42,248 nucleotides of DNA from Agrilactobacillus composti DSM 18527 = JCM 14202 (GCF_001436375.1 NZ_AZGA01000068.1:1-42248); one strand, 5' to 3'; counted from the stretch's first letter, positions 7,757 through 17,012 are shown. The notes: generated from the letters alone by a model not told the origin. A program made the numbers and translations.

Positions 7757-10327
7757 ATGCGGCAGAATAAAATGCAGGTCTTGTTAATTTTTGTATTTGT
7801 CCTCAGCCTCAGTGTGCTGATATTTCAACGTTTTGAGCTGGCCATTGGCGTAGACCACCAAGAAGTTGCCCAAGATACGCCGGTACAATCAAAAAATGAC
7901 ATCACTATTCCGAAATTACCGGATCGCAGTGCCAATCCTTTATTGGAAGCCGCTAACTTTCATATTTTTACCGAAGAATTTAATCAAAGTTACGGCAATG
8001 CCCATACTGCGGGCAATGTGGCCACGAATTTTTTGAATACCAACGCGGAATTTGGGAATGAATATCGGCCCGCAGACTGGCAACGCACCTCTTATGTGCG
8101 GGCCTTTAGCGATAGTTTAAATGGCCACATGAAAGCCTGGGCCACGATTTATGGCTTAGATCATGTGTTGAGTGGTGATGGTAATCAACGCCGAGTTACC
8201 AATCCTAACGGCAAGCAGCTGATTTACAACTATGATAAAGGCAGGCAACAAGGCGCAGCCATCAATGATGACTATGTTACTATCACGGCCACCCTGGCCC
8301 AATTGTATGAGCAGTCAAAGAGCTATCAAAATCATGAAGCCGTGGACTTTTTCAGCAGTCCTTATGTGACAGAGACCAACGGGGATGTGATATTAGACTT
8401 GACCGGGGTGGATGCGGATCCCAATGGGGTATTTTACTTGAATATCACCCAGGCGGATTTTTTATCCAATCGCTTTCAAAATAAGGGCCTGATTATTAAG
8501 ACCAATAGTACCCAGCAGTTGATTTTTAACGTCTTGCCCAGTCCCCCGGTGAATGGGGTGGTGAATATTGGGAAAGAAACCAACATGCGCACCAAAGTCT
8601 TCGTGGACGGCATCGAAATCGTGCCGGACTCGGAAAACAAGGGAACCTATTATCCTGGCAATCCGATTTTGTGGAACATTGTCCCTGTCCAAGATGATCC
8701 GGAGAATAAGTTGGTTTATAATCTGCAGCACAAATTTTTCGGGGCCATTTTAGCACCAACGTTACGCCTGCGGGCCAGCCATGCCTTTGAAGGCAACCTG
8801 ATTGCTAAGATTTACGAAGGTTCCAGAGCTGAGACCCACAGTTGGACCTATCACCCCAAAGCCATTGGCCAACTGTGGGTGGCTAAAAATGTCAGCAGTC
8901 AAGACCCCGCCGACCAAGACAGGTTATTTGAGTTTAAAGTGACCCTGGATCGCCCCCTGACAGCAGCCTTCAAAGTCAGTGGCCAGCATAATGTTGAGAA
9001 TAATCGCTTGGCCTTTAAAGATGGGGTGGCCACCTTCACCTTGAAACATGGTCAACATATTGTGATTGACTTGCCTGAAGAAATTAATGCCCAGGTTCAA
9101 GAGACCAATGGGCAAGACTTTGAAACCACCATCAATGGGGATGTCTACCCGGAGAATCAGTCCCACAAAATCCCCATTATCAAACACGAAACCCAACAAC
9201 TCCTGTTTCAAAACAACAAGGGCACTGTCCCAGAAACTGTGGATATCCCGGTGCAAAAACACTGGGATGACCGGGACAACCATTGGCACCTGCGCCAAGA
9301 CGTGACCTTGCAATTACAACAACAAGTTGGGCCAGATAGTCCCTGGGTGGATGTGTCCGATCAGCAGGTGACCTTTGCCAAGGATGCCACCAATTGGAAC
9401 CACGTCTTCCAAGGCCTGCCCAAAGTCATTGACGGCCAGCCCGTCAGCTACCGAGTCACGGAAAACCGTTTGCCCGGCTATGCCCCACCAGCTTATGACC
9501 CGACCAGTACGGATCATGGCAGTCAATTAGGCGTGACCAATCAACTGCTCACCACGGCGATTGAATTTACCAAACACTTCAGTGGCCGGGCCGACACTGG
9601 CAAACAAGCCATGTTTACCCTCTATCGCCAGAATCCTGGGTCGGATCAATACGAGCAAGTGGCCCATCAGATGACCGATATTGAAAACGGCACCATCAGT
9701 TTTAAAAATCTACCGGTGGGTAAGTATCGTCTTAAGGAAACCCAACGACCAGCAGGGTATCAAGCAATTGCCGATCATGACTTTGACATTCAAGATGTTG
9801 ACGGTCAATTGGTGGTGACCCCAGATTTTGCAGGTAAGATTTTTGACAATATCTTAAAGGATTTTGAACTGTTGCTCACTAAAAAGGATGAATATGACAA
9901 CAAACTCACCGGGGCCAGTTTCAAACTTACCGGACCTGATGATTATGAAGTTATTATCACCAGCACCGCCGCCCATCCCCTAAGCGAATTTAAGTTTGAA
10001 GGCTTAAAGCCTGGGCAATATACCCTCACGGAATTGAAGACCCCAGGGAATTACTTGGGCCTCAGTGAACCAGTGACTATTCAAATCAATGATCAAGGCC
10101 AAGTTCAAATTGAACACGGTGCCGTGAAGTCATTGCAGGTGGTCTTAGGCAAAGGCGAGCAAGCCAATCAAATCAGCTTTGATTTGGAAAACCGGGAAAA
10201 ACACGCCCTACCTGTCACCGGTGGACAGGTTCGACACATCATCACGGCTTCGGCTTTAGCCATGGCCATCATGAGTGGCTGTTATCTAGCATTACGTTAT
10301 TTCAAAAATAGAAAGGGTGGGGGCTGA
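7757..10327 (+). CDS. LPXTG pilus tip-like adhesin with choice-of-anchor A and Cna-B/SpaA domains
   Basis: An 856-residue surface protein. Residues about 7-30 are a hydrophobic signal segment without an obvious cleavage motif. Residues about 65-370 look like a choice-of-anchor A domain ('ANFHIFTEEFNQSYGNAHTAGNVATNFL' pattern in pieces, ending 'HAFEGNLIAKI'). A beta domain (about 375-490) follows, then a Cna-B repeat (about 500-600, 'VTENRLPGY') and two SpaA-like prealbumin folds (about 603-700 and 705-815; 'YRLKETQRPAGY', 'YTLTELKTPGNY'). The sorting signal is LPVTG at 818-822 with a membrane segment and basic tail. SD AAGGGAGGA. First gene of the pilus operon; its position equals that of SpaC-type tips, but there is no vWFA domain. 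Confidence 0.85.
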   Translation: MRQNKMQVLLIFVFVLSLSVLIFQRFELAIGVDHQEVAQDTPVQSKNDITIPKLPDRSANPLLEAANFHIFTEEFNQSYGNAHTAGNVATNFLNTNAEFGNEYRPADWQRTSYVRAFSDSLNGHMKAWATIYGLDHVLSGDGNQRRVTNPNGKQLIYNYDKGRQQGAAINDDYVTITATLAQLYEQSKSYQNHEAVDFFSSPYVTETNGDVILDLTGVDADPNGVFYLNITQADFLSNRFQNKGLIIKTNSTQQLIFNVLPSPPVNGVVNIGKETNMRTKVFVDGIEIVPDSENKGTYYPGNPILWNIVPVQDDPENKLVYNLQHKFFGAILAPTLRLRASHAFEGNLIAKIYEGSRAETHSWTYHPKAIGQLWVAKNVSSQDPADQDRLFEFKVTLDRPLTAAFKVSGQHNVENNRLAFKDGVATFTLKHGQHIVIDLPEEINAQVQETNGQDFETTINGDVYPENQSHKIPIIKHETQQLLFQNNKGTVPETVDIPVQKHWDDRDNHWHLRQDVTLQLQQQVGPDSPWVDVSDQQVTFAKDATNWNHVFQGLPKVIDGQPVSYRVTENRLPGYAPPAYDPTSTDHGSQLGVTNQLLTTAIEFTKHFSGRADTGKQAMFTLYRQNPGSDQYEQVAHQMTDIENGTISFKNLPVGKYRLKETQRPAGYQAIADHDFDIQDVDGQLVVTPDFAGKIFDNILKDFELLLTKKDEYDNKLTGASFKLTGPDDYEVIITSTAAHPLSEFKFEGLKPGQYTLTELKTPGNYLGLSEPVTIQINDQGQVQIEHGAVKSLQVVLGKGEQANQISFDLENREKHALPVTGGQVRHIITASALAMAIMSGCYLALRYFKNRKGGG

Positions 10328-10328
10328 C

Positions 10329-12092
10329 ATGTTTGTAAAGATAACTAAGATAATCGCCGTGTTGGTTTGTCTGGTGGGTGGTTTAGCCACCTGGCTGCCA
10401 GCAAACACCGCCCAAGCCGCTGACACGCAAGACATCTTGTTGCATAAACGGATCTTTCGTGATTTGGATGTATCGGAGGACTACCAATTTCAAAACACCG
10501 GCCAAGCCATTACCGATACACAAAGTGACTTCATGCAAACCACTTTTGGCCTGAACAAAGCCACCTTCGTGGTCTTTGACGTCACTGAGAAATACGATGA
10601 ATTGGCCAACGATGGGCTCAGTTATGACAAGATGGTGGCCACTTATTTCAACAAACTTCACTTAGCCCGTAAGGATTTAAGAGCCTTGGTGGACCGTACC
10701 GACCCGAGGCACGATACTGTGAAAAACGATGCTAAGTATGCCTTTCTCCTAGATAAAAACGGGCAAGTCAAAACTGTTTTTCAAGGGGTCACCAAGTCCG
10801 GGAATTTCAACGGTAGTGATGGCCAACAGTACTCCGAAGATGGACTATTGGCCTTTGATTTACCCAAGACGGTAACCATTGATGGCGTCAGTCGTCCGGC
10901 GAAGTACATGATCTGTGAGATCGATGTGGGTTTGACGGATAACATCGATTACGAACGCCTGGCCCGCTACATGGTATTGACTTTCCCCGTGATTGATCCC
11001 GATACGGGGTTAAATTTCAAAGACACGCTACACCTTTACCCCAAAAATATTGGGTATGCCCGGGACCCTTATTTCCTAAAGGTTGGGAAAAATACCCTAG
11101 AGGCCCCGGACAGTGATGCCATCCCCTTGCAGGGCGCTAAATTCGTCTTGTGGCAAGAAATTGATGGGGAAAAGCAGTACCTGGATATGAGTTATGAAAG
11201 TGCCCTGCAGAATAAATGGATCCCCCAGTCCCAATTACAGGGTAGTCCCTTAGAAGATCAGCGGGTGACGGTTTTCACGTCCCAGAAAAACGGGTTAGTG
11301 ACCATGGAAGGGCGCCTATTGGCCTCTGGGACCTATTACTTTGAAGAAATGGCCAGTATCCCGGGCTATGTCATCCATGCCAACGCCCAAAAGGTCAAAG
11401 TCGAAGTCCCCAGAAGCTGGGAAGAGCCGGTATTAGTTAACGGCCAGCCTTTAAAGGAACCGGAACCAGAGAATCCGGAAATTGGGGATGAATTTGTCCC
11501 CTTAGTTTATAACTTAAAAGAAAATCCCGATGTGGTGGGGAAGAAGTTCCAAAAGGTGGCTGTCAATAACCACGACCAAAAATTAAGCGGGGCCCAATTC
11601 GTCATTGAAAATCCGGACGGTAAGTACTTGCAACAAAAAGCGGGTCAAAATAATTGGGTGACGGTGGCTGATGATGTCAAGGCGTTGCAAAAGGCCGACC
11701 TGACCGTTTTGACCAGTGATGCGGCGGGTAACTTCGCTGTCAAAGATCTTGAAGCCGGCACCTATCGCCTGCGGGAAATCAAAGCGCCAGATGGCTATCA
11801 ATTAAATGAAAACCCCGTGACCTTTATCGCCGATAGCAGCAGCTATGCCGGCACCCCGCAAAAAGTGGTGAACGCCAAAAAGAGCCTGCTAGACCTTATC
11901 AGCGGCGGTGGCAGTGGTACCAGCAGTACCAACGGCCCCGGGGCCACGAAGACAGCCAGTGGCAAAGATAGTCCTAAATTAGGTGGTTTTTTACCTCAAA
12001 CGGGGAATGCCATGTTAAATGGCCTGATCCTGGTGGGGATATTATTAATAGCTTGGGCAGTATATCGCAAAGTCAAGACTGCAAAACGTTAA
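10329..12092 (+). CDS. LPXTG ancillary/basal pilin (SpaA-type)
   Basis: A 587-residue secreted pilin. The signal peptide ends AQA-A at about residue 30. Each half carries isopeptide-type Cna-B/SpaA domains: 'LHLYPKN' at about 234-240 (pilin-motif-like, lysine near 239), 'GTYYFEEMASIPGY' at about 340, and a C-terminal SpaA domain with 'GTYRLREIKAPDGY'. A Gly/Ser-rich stalk precedes the sorting signal LPQTG at 555-559, then a membrane segment and basic tail. The ATG at 10329 follows the previous stop by one base and uses the purine-rich end of that gene (AAAGGGTGGGGG) as its ribosome site, suggesting translational coupling. It may be the basal pilin or a second polymerised subunit. Confidence 0.85.
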   Translation: MFVKITKIIAVLVCLVGGLATWLPANTAQAADTQDILLHKRIFRDLDVSEDYQFQNTGQAITDTQSDFMQTTFGLNKATFVVFDVTEKYDELANDGLSYDKMVATYFNKLHLARKDLRALVDRTDPRHDTVKNDAKYAFLLDKNGQVKTVFQGVTKSGNFNGSDGQQYSEDGLLAFDLPKTVTIDGVSRPAKYMICEIDVGLTDNIDYERLARYMVLTFPVIDPDTGLNFKDTLHLYPKNIGYARDPYFLKVGKNTLEAPDSDAIPLQGAKFVLWQEIDGEKQYLDMSYESALQNKWIPQSQLQGSPLEDQRVTVFTSQKNGLVTMEGRLLASGTYYFEEMASIPGYVIHANAQKVKVEVPRSWEEPVLVNGQPLKEPEPENPEIGDEFVPLVYNLKENPDVVGKKFQKVAVNNHDQKLSGAQFVIENPDGKYLQQKAGQNNWVTVADDVKALQKADLTVLTSDAAGNFAVKDLEAGTYRLREIKAPDGYQLNENPVTFIADSSSYAGTPQKVVNAKKSLLDLISGGGSGTSSTNGPGATKTASGKDSPKLGGFLPQTGNAMLNGLILVGILLIAWAVYRKVKTAKR

Positions 12093-12113
12093 AAATAAGA
12101 GGAGGAAATAATC

Positions 12114-13979
12114 ATGATTGCCACAACCAACCGCAAGATTGGCCAGTTCTTAATGGCCCTAATGCTGTGTCTCCCATTATTTATGGGGCTATTTCAAGCC
12201 AGTGTCGTCCAAGGCGCTGAGGCCCCACCCAGTCAAACCTTGACCCTGCATAAACGTTTGTTAACAGAAGCTGGCAGTATCACCAACGATGGGAATATCC
12301 TACCTAATGCACCGGGTAAACCCCTGGCGGATGTGGAATTTATGGCCTACGATGTCACCGACTTATTCGTAGCTTTGAAAAAACAGCATCCCACTTGGAC
12401 GGCAGATCAAATCTTCACTGCCCTGCAAGGGACGGCACCTGAAGATTACCAAAATAAAAAGAGTTTTAAGTTTAAAGCTACCGATGCCGACGGGGTCACC
12501 AGCACCGATTTACCAACCAAATCTGCTGACAATAACAACAAGAACGCGGTTTACCTGATTGCCGAAACCAAAACACCAGCCGGCATTGACAGTACTTCAG
12601 TGCCAATTATCATTGGCCTGCCTTTTACCGGCACCGGCACCACGCCCCTGGAAAACGTGCACTTGTATCCAAAAAATTACATGCCCACCAAGAATATTGA
12701 ATTTACCAAATATGCTTATACCCATCACGACAAGGCAACCAAGGAATTAGCCGGAGCAACCTTTAGTCTAACTAGAAGCGTGGATGGCACAACGGAATAC
12801 TACACCGGCCTGGATAAAGATGGCCACCCAGTCTTCGCCAACGATGCGGCTAAGCAATTCGTCTTTACCTCCGATGCCAAAGGGCTGGTTCAAATTGAAA
12901 ATATCGCCTTGCCAAATGGGGAATATCAATTCCGAGAAATCGCCAGTGTGGATCCCTTCCATATGGTGAACTGGGGCCAAGATGGCACTATGGTCAAGGT
13001 CACGGTCGATGGCAAAACTGTTACTTACGATTACTACGACTTAGCCGGGAAACCCCAAAATGGGCAAACCGCTGCCAAAGTTTATAACTACGATGTGCCA
13101 GAAGTTGACAAAAAAATTGATGGCGATAAGGCCGATTTTGACTATAACCAAGAAATTCCTTTCCAAATTGAAGTGCCAATTCCCCTAGATATGACCAGCT
13201 ACACCCAATTTGAATTGATCGATACGCCGGATAACAGATTACAGTTATTAAGCGCCTTAGATACGTTGAAAGTTCAGGTGTTAGACGGGAATAACGTCGT
13301 AGCTACCTTAGACGCTACGGCCACAGCCACAGATGATGGCGGCTTCAAATTTGATTTAATTGGCGACAAAGAAGTCCTACTAGCCCATCCTGGCAAAATG
13401 CTGCGGGTTGATTTCAAAATGAAAATTAAAGCCGAGGCAGACTTAGATACCAATATTGAAAACCGAGTGGATTTTAACAATAATTTTACCAACCAAACTG
13501 ATAAAGAAATTGTGACTACCCATGGTTATAACTTCTTAAAAGTCGATTCCCATAATGACAAAGTCTTACCTGGGGCAAAGTTTGTGGTTTATAAGACGGT
13601 CGATGGCCAGAAACTGTACCGCAGTTTTGATGACAAAACCAATTTATGGGATTGGGTAGAAACCATGGATAATGCTTATGAATATACCTCTGATAAAGAT
13701 GGCCAGCTCAGTGTTCAGGGCTTAGCTACCGGCGATTATACCCTCCAAGAAACCCAAGCGCCGGATGGTTATATCTTACCCACTGGTGACGGGGCGTTAA
13801 CTGAATTTAAGGTGACCCAAGACAGTTTCACCACGACGAAAACGGAACCGAAAAAAATCGAGAATGGCTCTAAATCCAGCCTACCTATTACCGGGGGCTT
13901 GGGAATCATTGGCTTAATTGTTGTCAGTGTCTTAGGTGTTGGCGGCGCATTAATGTACTTTAAGAAACGTCGGGCCTAA
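12114..13979 (+). CDS. LPXTG major (backbone) pilin
   Basis: A 621-residue pilin of the SpaH/EbpB family. Signal peptide to about residue 35 (VQG-AEA). The N-domain has an E-box-like 'YLIAETKTPAG' (E151) and the pilin motif 'VHLYPKN' with K187 as the likely polymerising lysine. A central Cna-B domain (about 195-305) is followed by a fimbrial isopeptide-formation domain (about 310-470, 'DKKIDGDKADFDYNQEIPFQIEVPIP') and a C-terminal SpaA domain ('YTLQETQAPDGY'). LPITG sits at 590-594, then a membrane segment and KKRR. GAGGAGG precedes the ATG. It lies 21 bases after the ancillary pilin gene, and a stable hairpin separates it from the sortase gene. Confidence 0.9.
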   Translation: MIATTNRKIGQFLMALMLCLPLFMGLFQASVVQGAEAPPSQTLTLHKRLLTEAGSITNDGNILPNAPGKPLADVEFMAYDVTDLFVALKKQHPTWTADQIFTALQGTAPEDYQNKKSFKFKATDADGVTSTDLPTKSADNNNKNAVYLIAETKTPAGIDSTSVPIIIGLPFTGTGTTPLENVHLYPKNYMPTKNIEFTKYAYTHHDKATKELAGATFSLTRSVDGTTEYYTGLDKDGHPVFANDAAKQFVFTSDAKGLVQIENIALPNGEYQFREIASVDPFHMVNWGQDGTMVKVTVDGKTVTYDYYDLAGKPQNGQTAAKVYNYDVPEVDKKIDGDKADFDYNQEIPFQIEVPIPLDMTSYTQFELIDTPDNRLQLLSALDTLKVQVLDGNNVVATLDATATATDDGGFKFDLIGDKEVLLAHPGKMLRVDFKMKIKAEADLDTNIENRVDFNNNFTNQTDKEIVTTHGYNFLKVDSHNDKVLPGAKFVVYKTVDGQKLYRSFDDKTNLWDWVETMDNAYEYTSDKDGQLSVQGLATGDYTLQETQAPDGYILPTGDGALTEFKVTQDSFTTTKTEPKKIENGSKSSLPITGGLGIIGLIVVSVLGVGGALMYFKKRRA

Positions 13980-13985
13980 GTAATC

Positions 13986-14005
13986 AGGCTGGCGCAAGCC
14001 AGCCT
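13986..14005 (+). other. GCAA-loop hairpin between backbone pilin and sortase
   Basis: AGGCTGGC-GCAA-GCCAGCCT: perfect 8-bp GC-rich stem with a GNRA-type tetraloop, extendable by ATC/GAT with a bulge. No T run follows, so it is probably an mRNA processing or stability element that lets abundant pilin mRNA outlive the sortase message. Confidence 0.6.
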
Positions 14006-14037
14006 TGATCTACATAAAAATAAAGGAGGCGTTGAAA

Positions 14038-14916
14038 ATGGGGACAAGACAACGGCCGGTGCCAACCACCAAGAAAATTCGCCGACGCATACTAGACGGG
14101 ATTATGGTGCTGTTATTGTTGGCTGGTATCTTTGGTCTCAGTTATCCCTTTTTCAAAGACGCCCTCAATCGCAGTTTGAATCAACAGTTAGTCAATTATT
14201 ATCAGCGCCAAAGTGATCAAGCCCATGCTGTTGAAATGGCCAAACGGCGGGCGGCCATCAAAAAAGCCAATGCCAAATTAGCCAAAAAAGGCAATAATCC
14301 CGGTAAAGATACCTTAGCTCGACAAACCACTACCAAACTACCACCTCGAAAGCTGTCGTATTACGAGAAAAATACGGTGGGAACCCTTTATTTACCCAGC
14401 ATTAAAGCCAGTATGCCAGTCTTTGGCAAGACCAATGACTTATTACTACAACAAGGAGCCACGGTATTACCTGGCACCTCTAAGATTGGTGGGGGTCAAG
14501 ATACCCACGCCGTGATTTCCGCCCATCGGGGCTTGTTAGAAGCTAAATTGTTTTCTGATTTACCAAAAGTCAAAAAAGGCCAGCTTTTCTACATCCATAC
14601 GAATGGGGACAAGCTAGCCTATCAAGTATTCAAAAAACAAGTCATTACCCCAGATCAAGTGGAGCAATTACAAATTCAGCCCCAAAAAGATCTGGTCACG
14701 TTGATGACCTGTACGCCTTATATGGTGAACTCCCATCGCCTGTTAGTTTTTGGTCGCCGCGTTCCTTACCCTAAAGCGGCTAACCAGCAAGCCAACAAGC
14801 TAGATGTGCAACAAGCCAGTGGCCTGTTGAAATGGATCGCTGGGATTATCCTGGGGGTCATGGCGGTCATTGTGGGATGGGCAATCTGGTTACGCCGCCA
14901 GCGCCGATCAAAGTGA
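14038..14916 (+). CDS. Class C (pilin-polymerising) sortase
   Basis: A 292-residue membrane-bound transpeptidase that joins pilins at their LPXTG signals. An N-terminal membrane segment (about 17-38), a basic helical linker (about 65-105, many K/R/A), the catalytic core with H163 (SAHRG), C225 (TLMTCTPY) and R234 (NSHRLLVFGRR), and a second membrane segment near the C-terminus (about 265-287) give the class C layout. The aromatic DP[FWY] lid motif usual before the core is not visible; the corresponding region reads 'PPRKLSYYEKNTVGTLYLP'. ATG 14038 is chosen because AAGGAGG lies 9 bases upstream; the upstream in-frame ATG lacks a site and lies in the hairpin. Last gene of the pilus operon. Confidence 0.9.
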   Translation: MGTRQRPVPTTKKIRRRILDGIMVLLLLAGIFGLSYPFFKDALNRSLNQQLVNYYQRQSDQAHAVEMAKRRAAIKKANAKLAKKGNNPGKDTLARQTTTKLPPRKLSYYEKNTVGTLYLPSIKASMPVFGKTNDLLLQQGATVLPGTSKIGGGQDTHAVISAHRGLLEAKLFSDLPKVKKGQLFYIHTNGDKLAYQVFKKQVITPDQVEQLQIQPQKDLVTLMTCTPYMVNSHRLLVFGRRVPYPKAANQQANKLDVQQASGLLKWIAGIILGVMAVIVGWAIWLRRQRRSK

Positions 14917-14920
14917 AACT

Positions 14921-16438
14921 TCAGATAAATTCATCTAAACCTTCTTTGAGATATTCGGAGACCAGTCGATCTAAGACGACGAAAATGCTACTGAAGTCAT
15001 TGGGAGTTCCAAAGTCTTTGACCTTGATCACATTGTCCGGACTAGCCACCGCCCGATTGACCATGACCGAATGGGCGGTATTGGTGGTCAAGACTAAATC
15101 ATAGTGGGTATCTCGAATAAAGGGAGTGACATTAACATTGAAATTAGCCGCAATTTGGGCATTAAAAGCTTGAATTAAATAATAATTGGTGGAAGGTTCA
15201 TGAATATCATAAAAGCCAATCTGAAAGGTTTTTTCCGTATTATTCAAAAGCATTAATAAAATCATCGTCAAATAACCCTCGAGAAAGTGGACTACTGTGG
15301 GCTGGGAAAAGACTGGGTTCATCATCTGCAAGCGCTTAATCAAATAATCACGATACAAGATCTGACCACTGTTGGGCCGCCAATAAACGCCCCGCATGGC
15401 TGTATAGATCAGTTGATAGCGACTGCCCATGACCCCAGGGATATACATGATACTGCCTAATTCCAGATATAGCGAATAACGCAGGGAATGATAGTGGGTA
15501 CCAAAATGGAATTTCACATTTAAGACGTCCAATACCTCGGAAATCACCTGACGGAGATTGCGAATGTAAGGAAACTCCGAACTAAATAAGAACTTGAAAA
15601 AAGGGCTGTCCATGGGAACGGTATTTTCGAAGGATACAAAAATGATAAAAGCTAAAATTTCGGACTTGAGTTGGGATTGAAAAAAGAAATTAAAATTCTT
15701 TTCAAAAATACGAATCAATTCGCGGCCAAAAGGTTTGTTTTTGACAGTCTGAATATTCACAATATCAAACTCGTATTTCAGGTCTTTGGTTTTAAGCCGT
15801 TGAAATACCATGTTCCAGTAGATGCGTAAAGCCGTATGGTTCTTTTCAGATAGGGGGCTGCCCACCAAGGCTTCATAGTCTTTTAAGAATTGTTGAGCAT
15901 GGGGTTCTGCTAAAGTGTTCAGCCGCAAGGAGCGGGCGTTTAGCGTCAAATAGAGTTTGTAGTAAAAATGGCGAATATTAATTTCACTGCCATTGATGCG
16001 ATTATTCCGGATAGAGATTTGAAATTCTGACAGCAGGTTATTGATACGATTCATCGCCCGAAACAAGGTGGATTCGCTGATCAATAGGTCCTGCTGCATT
16101 TTTTGCATGGTGAAATTATTGTGCCAAAAAACGTAGGATAAAATCTTGTAAGCCAAAGAGTTACGGATGATGCGGTTGGTGATTTCTTCAAGGATTAATT
16201 CCGGTTTCATCTTCAGGGCTACCGTGGTGCGGTTTTCCGTCAACTCAATGTTGTCGTCAGCACAAATAATCTTTAAATTGTCGTTTAACGCCGCCACGTG
16301 GTCCGACAGCATTCGGGGGGTGGTATCCAAATTGGTGATTAATTCTGATTTGGCAATCGTCCCATGCTTGTGAAAAATCCACTCCAGCATATGCACATCA
16401 AAAGCCGCTTTGGGATCGAGTAAATCTTGTTTATCCAT
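14921..16438 (-). CDS. Mga/AtxA-like transcriptional regulator
   Basis: A 505-residue regulator related to Mga. The first about 160 residues hold two helix-turn-helix units ('IAKSELITNLDTTPRMLSDHVAAL' region in pieces, and 'TMQKMQQDLLISESTLFRAMNRIN' region), the middle is a long helical PRD-like part, and the C-terminal about 100 residues have an EIIB-like fold ('VLTTNTAHSVM', 'VKDFGTPNDFSSIF'). Regulators of this type activate surface-protein genes and sit beside them. Here it is convergent with the sortase gene, with four bases between stop codons, so it is the natural candidate to control the pilus operon. AAGGAGG precedes the ATG. A 9-bp inverted repeat just upstream may be its own control site. 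Confidence 0.85.
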   Translation of the reverse strand: MDKQDLLDPKAAFDVHMLEWIFHKHGTIAKSELITNLDTTPRMLSDHVAALNDNLKIICADDNIELTENRTTVALKMKPELILEEITNRIIRNSLAYKILSYVFWHNNFTMQKMQQDLLISESTLFRAMNRINNLLSEFQISIRNNRINGSEINIRHFYYKLYLTLNARSLRLNTLAEPHAQQFLKDYEALVGSPLSEKNHTALRIYWNMVFQRLKTKDLKYEFDIVNIQTVKNKPFGRELIRIFEKNFNFFFQSQLKSEILAFIIFVSFENTVPMDSPFFKFLFSSEFPYIRNLRQVISEVLDVLNVKFHFGTHYHSLRYSLYLELGSIMYIPGVMGSRYQLIYTAMRGVYWRPNSGQILYRDYLIKRLQMMNPVFSQPTVVHFLEGYLTMILLMLLNNTEKTFQIGFYDIHEPSTNYYLIQAFNAQIAANFNVNVTPFIRDTHYDLVLTTNTAHSVMVNRAVASPDNVIKVKDFGTPNDFSSIFVVLDRLVSEYLKEGLDEFI

Positions 16439-16454
16439 GATGGCTTCAACCTCC

Positions 16455-16492
16455 TTTTACAAATAGCGAAGGCTCATCATAAGTTTGTAAAA
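16455..16492. promoter_or_regulatory. Inverted repeat upstream of the Mga-like gene
   Basis: TTTTACAAA (16455-16463) and TTTGTAAAA (16484-16492) are perfect complements with a 20-base spacer. The repeat sits between the GNAT stop and the regulator's ribosome site. The loop holds TTATGAT on the minus strand, the heptamer repeated at the pilus promoter. It may be an operator or a weak hairpin terminator without a T run. Confidence 0.4.
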
Positions 16493-16493
16493 A

Positions 16494-17012
16494 TTAAGCC
16501 ATAATTTGTTGATAGGCCAACCGCTCGCCGTTGGCCACTGCCAAGTGTACGATGCCACAATAGGTGAAATTTGTCTTGGCGATAACGTGTTGCATGGCTA
16601 AATTAGCCCGATGGGTATCAATGCGAATATCTTTAAAACCCAATTTTAGCGATTGGTCTATTAAATGTTGCAGCATGATAGTGGCGATGCCGTGATTTTT
16701 AGTATTGGGTAAAACGGCCAGGCGATGAATGGCCATATAAGGCTTTGTGCTGGCAGGACTCCAAGCGCCATCAATGGCTTCATAAGCTGGATCCAAGTCA
16801 GCAATCAAAGTGCCAATGGCTAAAATTTCCTGATTTTTTACTAATACATAATGGCGGCCTTGGGCGATATCGGTGGCAATAATGGCCGCACTGGGACCAT
16901 CCCCATTTTGCCATTGGGGAATGTGGCGTTCATTTAATAACGACTTAGCGCCGTTAATGATGGCCATAACAGCTTTTAAATCACGGGGTTGGCTCTTACG
17001 GAAAATATACAA
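16494..17012 (-). CDS. GNAT family N-acetyltransferase (RimI-like)
   Basis: A 172-residue acetyltransferase: 'RKSQPRDLKAVMAIINGA' opens the fold, 'AIHRLAVLPNTKNHGIATIML' is the acetyl-CoA loop (motif Q/RxxGxA/G here NHGIA) and 'FTYCGIVHL' the last strand. Substrate unknown. The start is taken as TTG at 17012, because GGAGG lies 8 bases before it and the family begins there; longer in-frame ATG starts at 17057 and 17036 lack such a site. It lies directly upstream of the Mga-like gene on the same strand and could be co-transcribed with it. Confidence 0.78.
   Translation of the reverse strand: MYIFRKSQPRDLKAVMAIINGAKSLLNERHIPQWQNGDGPSAAIIATDIAQGRHYVLVKNQEILAIGTLIADLDPAYEAIDGAWSPASTKPYMAIHRLAVLPNTKNHGIATIMLQHLIDQSLKLGFKDIRIDTHRANLAMQHVIAKTNFTYCGIVHLAVANGERLAYQQIMA

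Noticed and set aside
8924-9313. Open frames antisense to the large pilus adhesin
   Set aside because: The plus-strand protein is continuous with clear domains; the antisense frames have no start signals or family resemblance.
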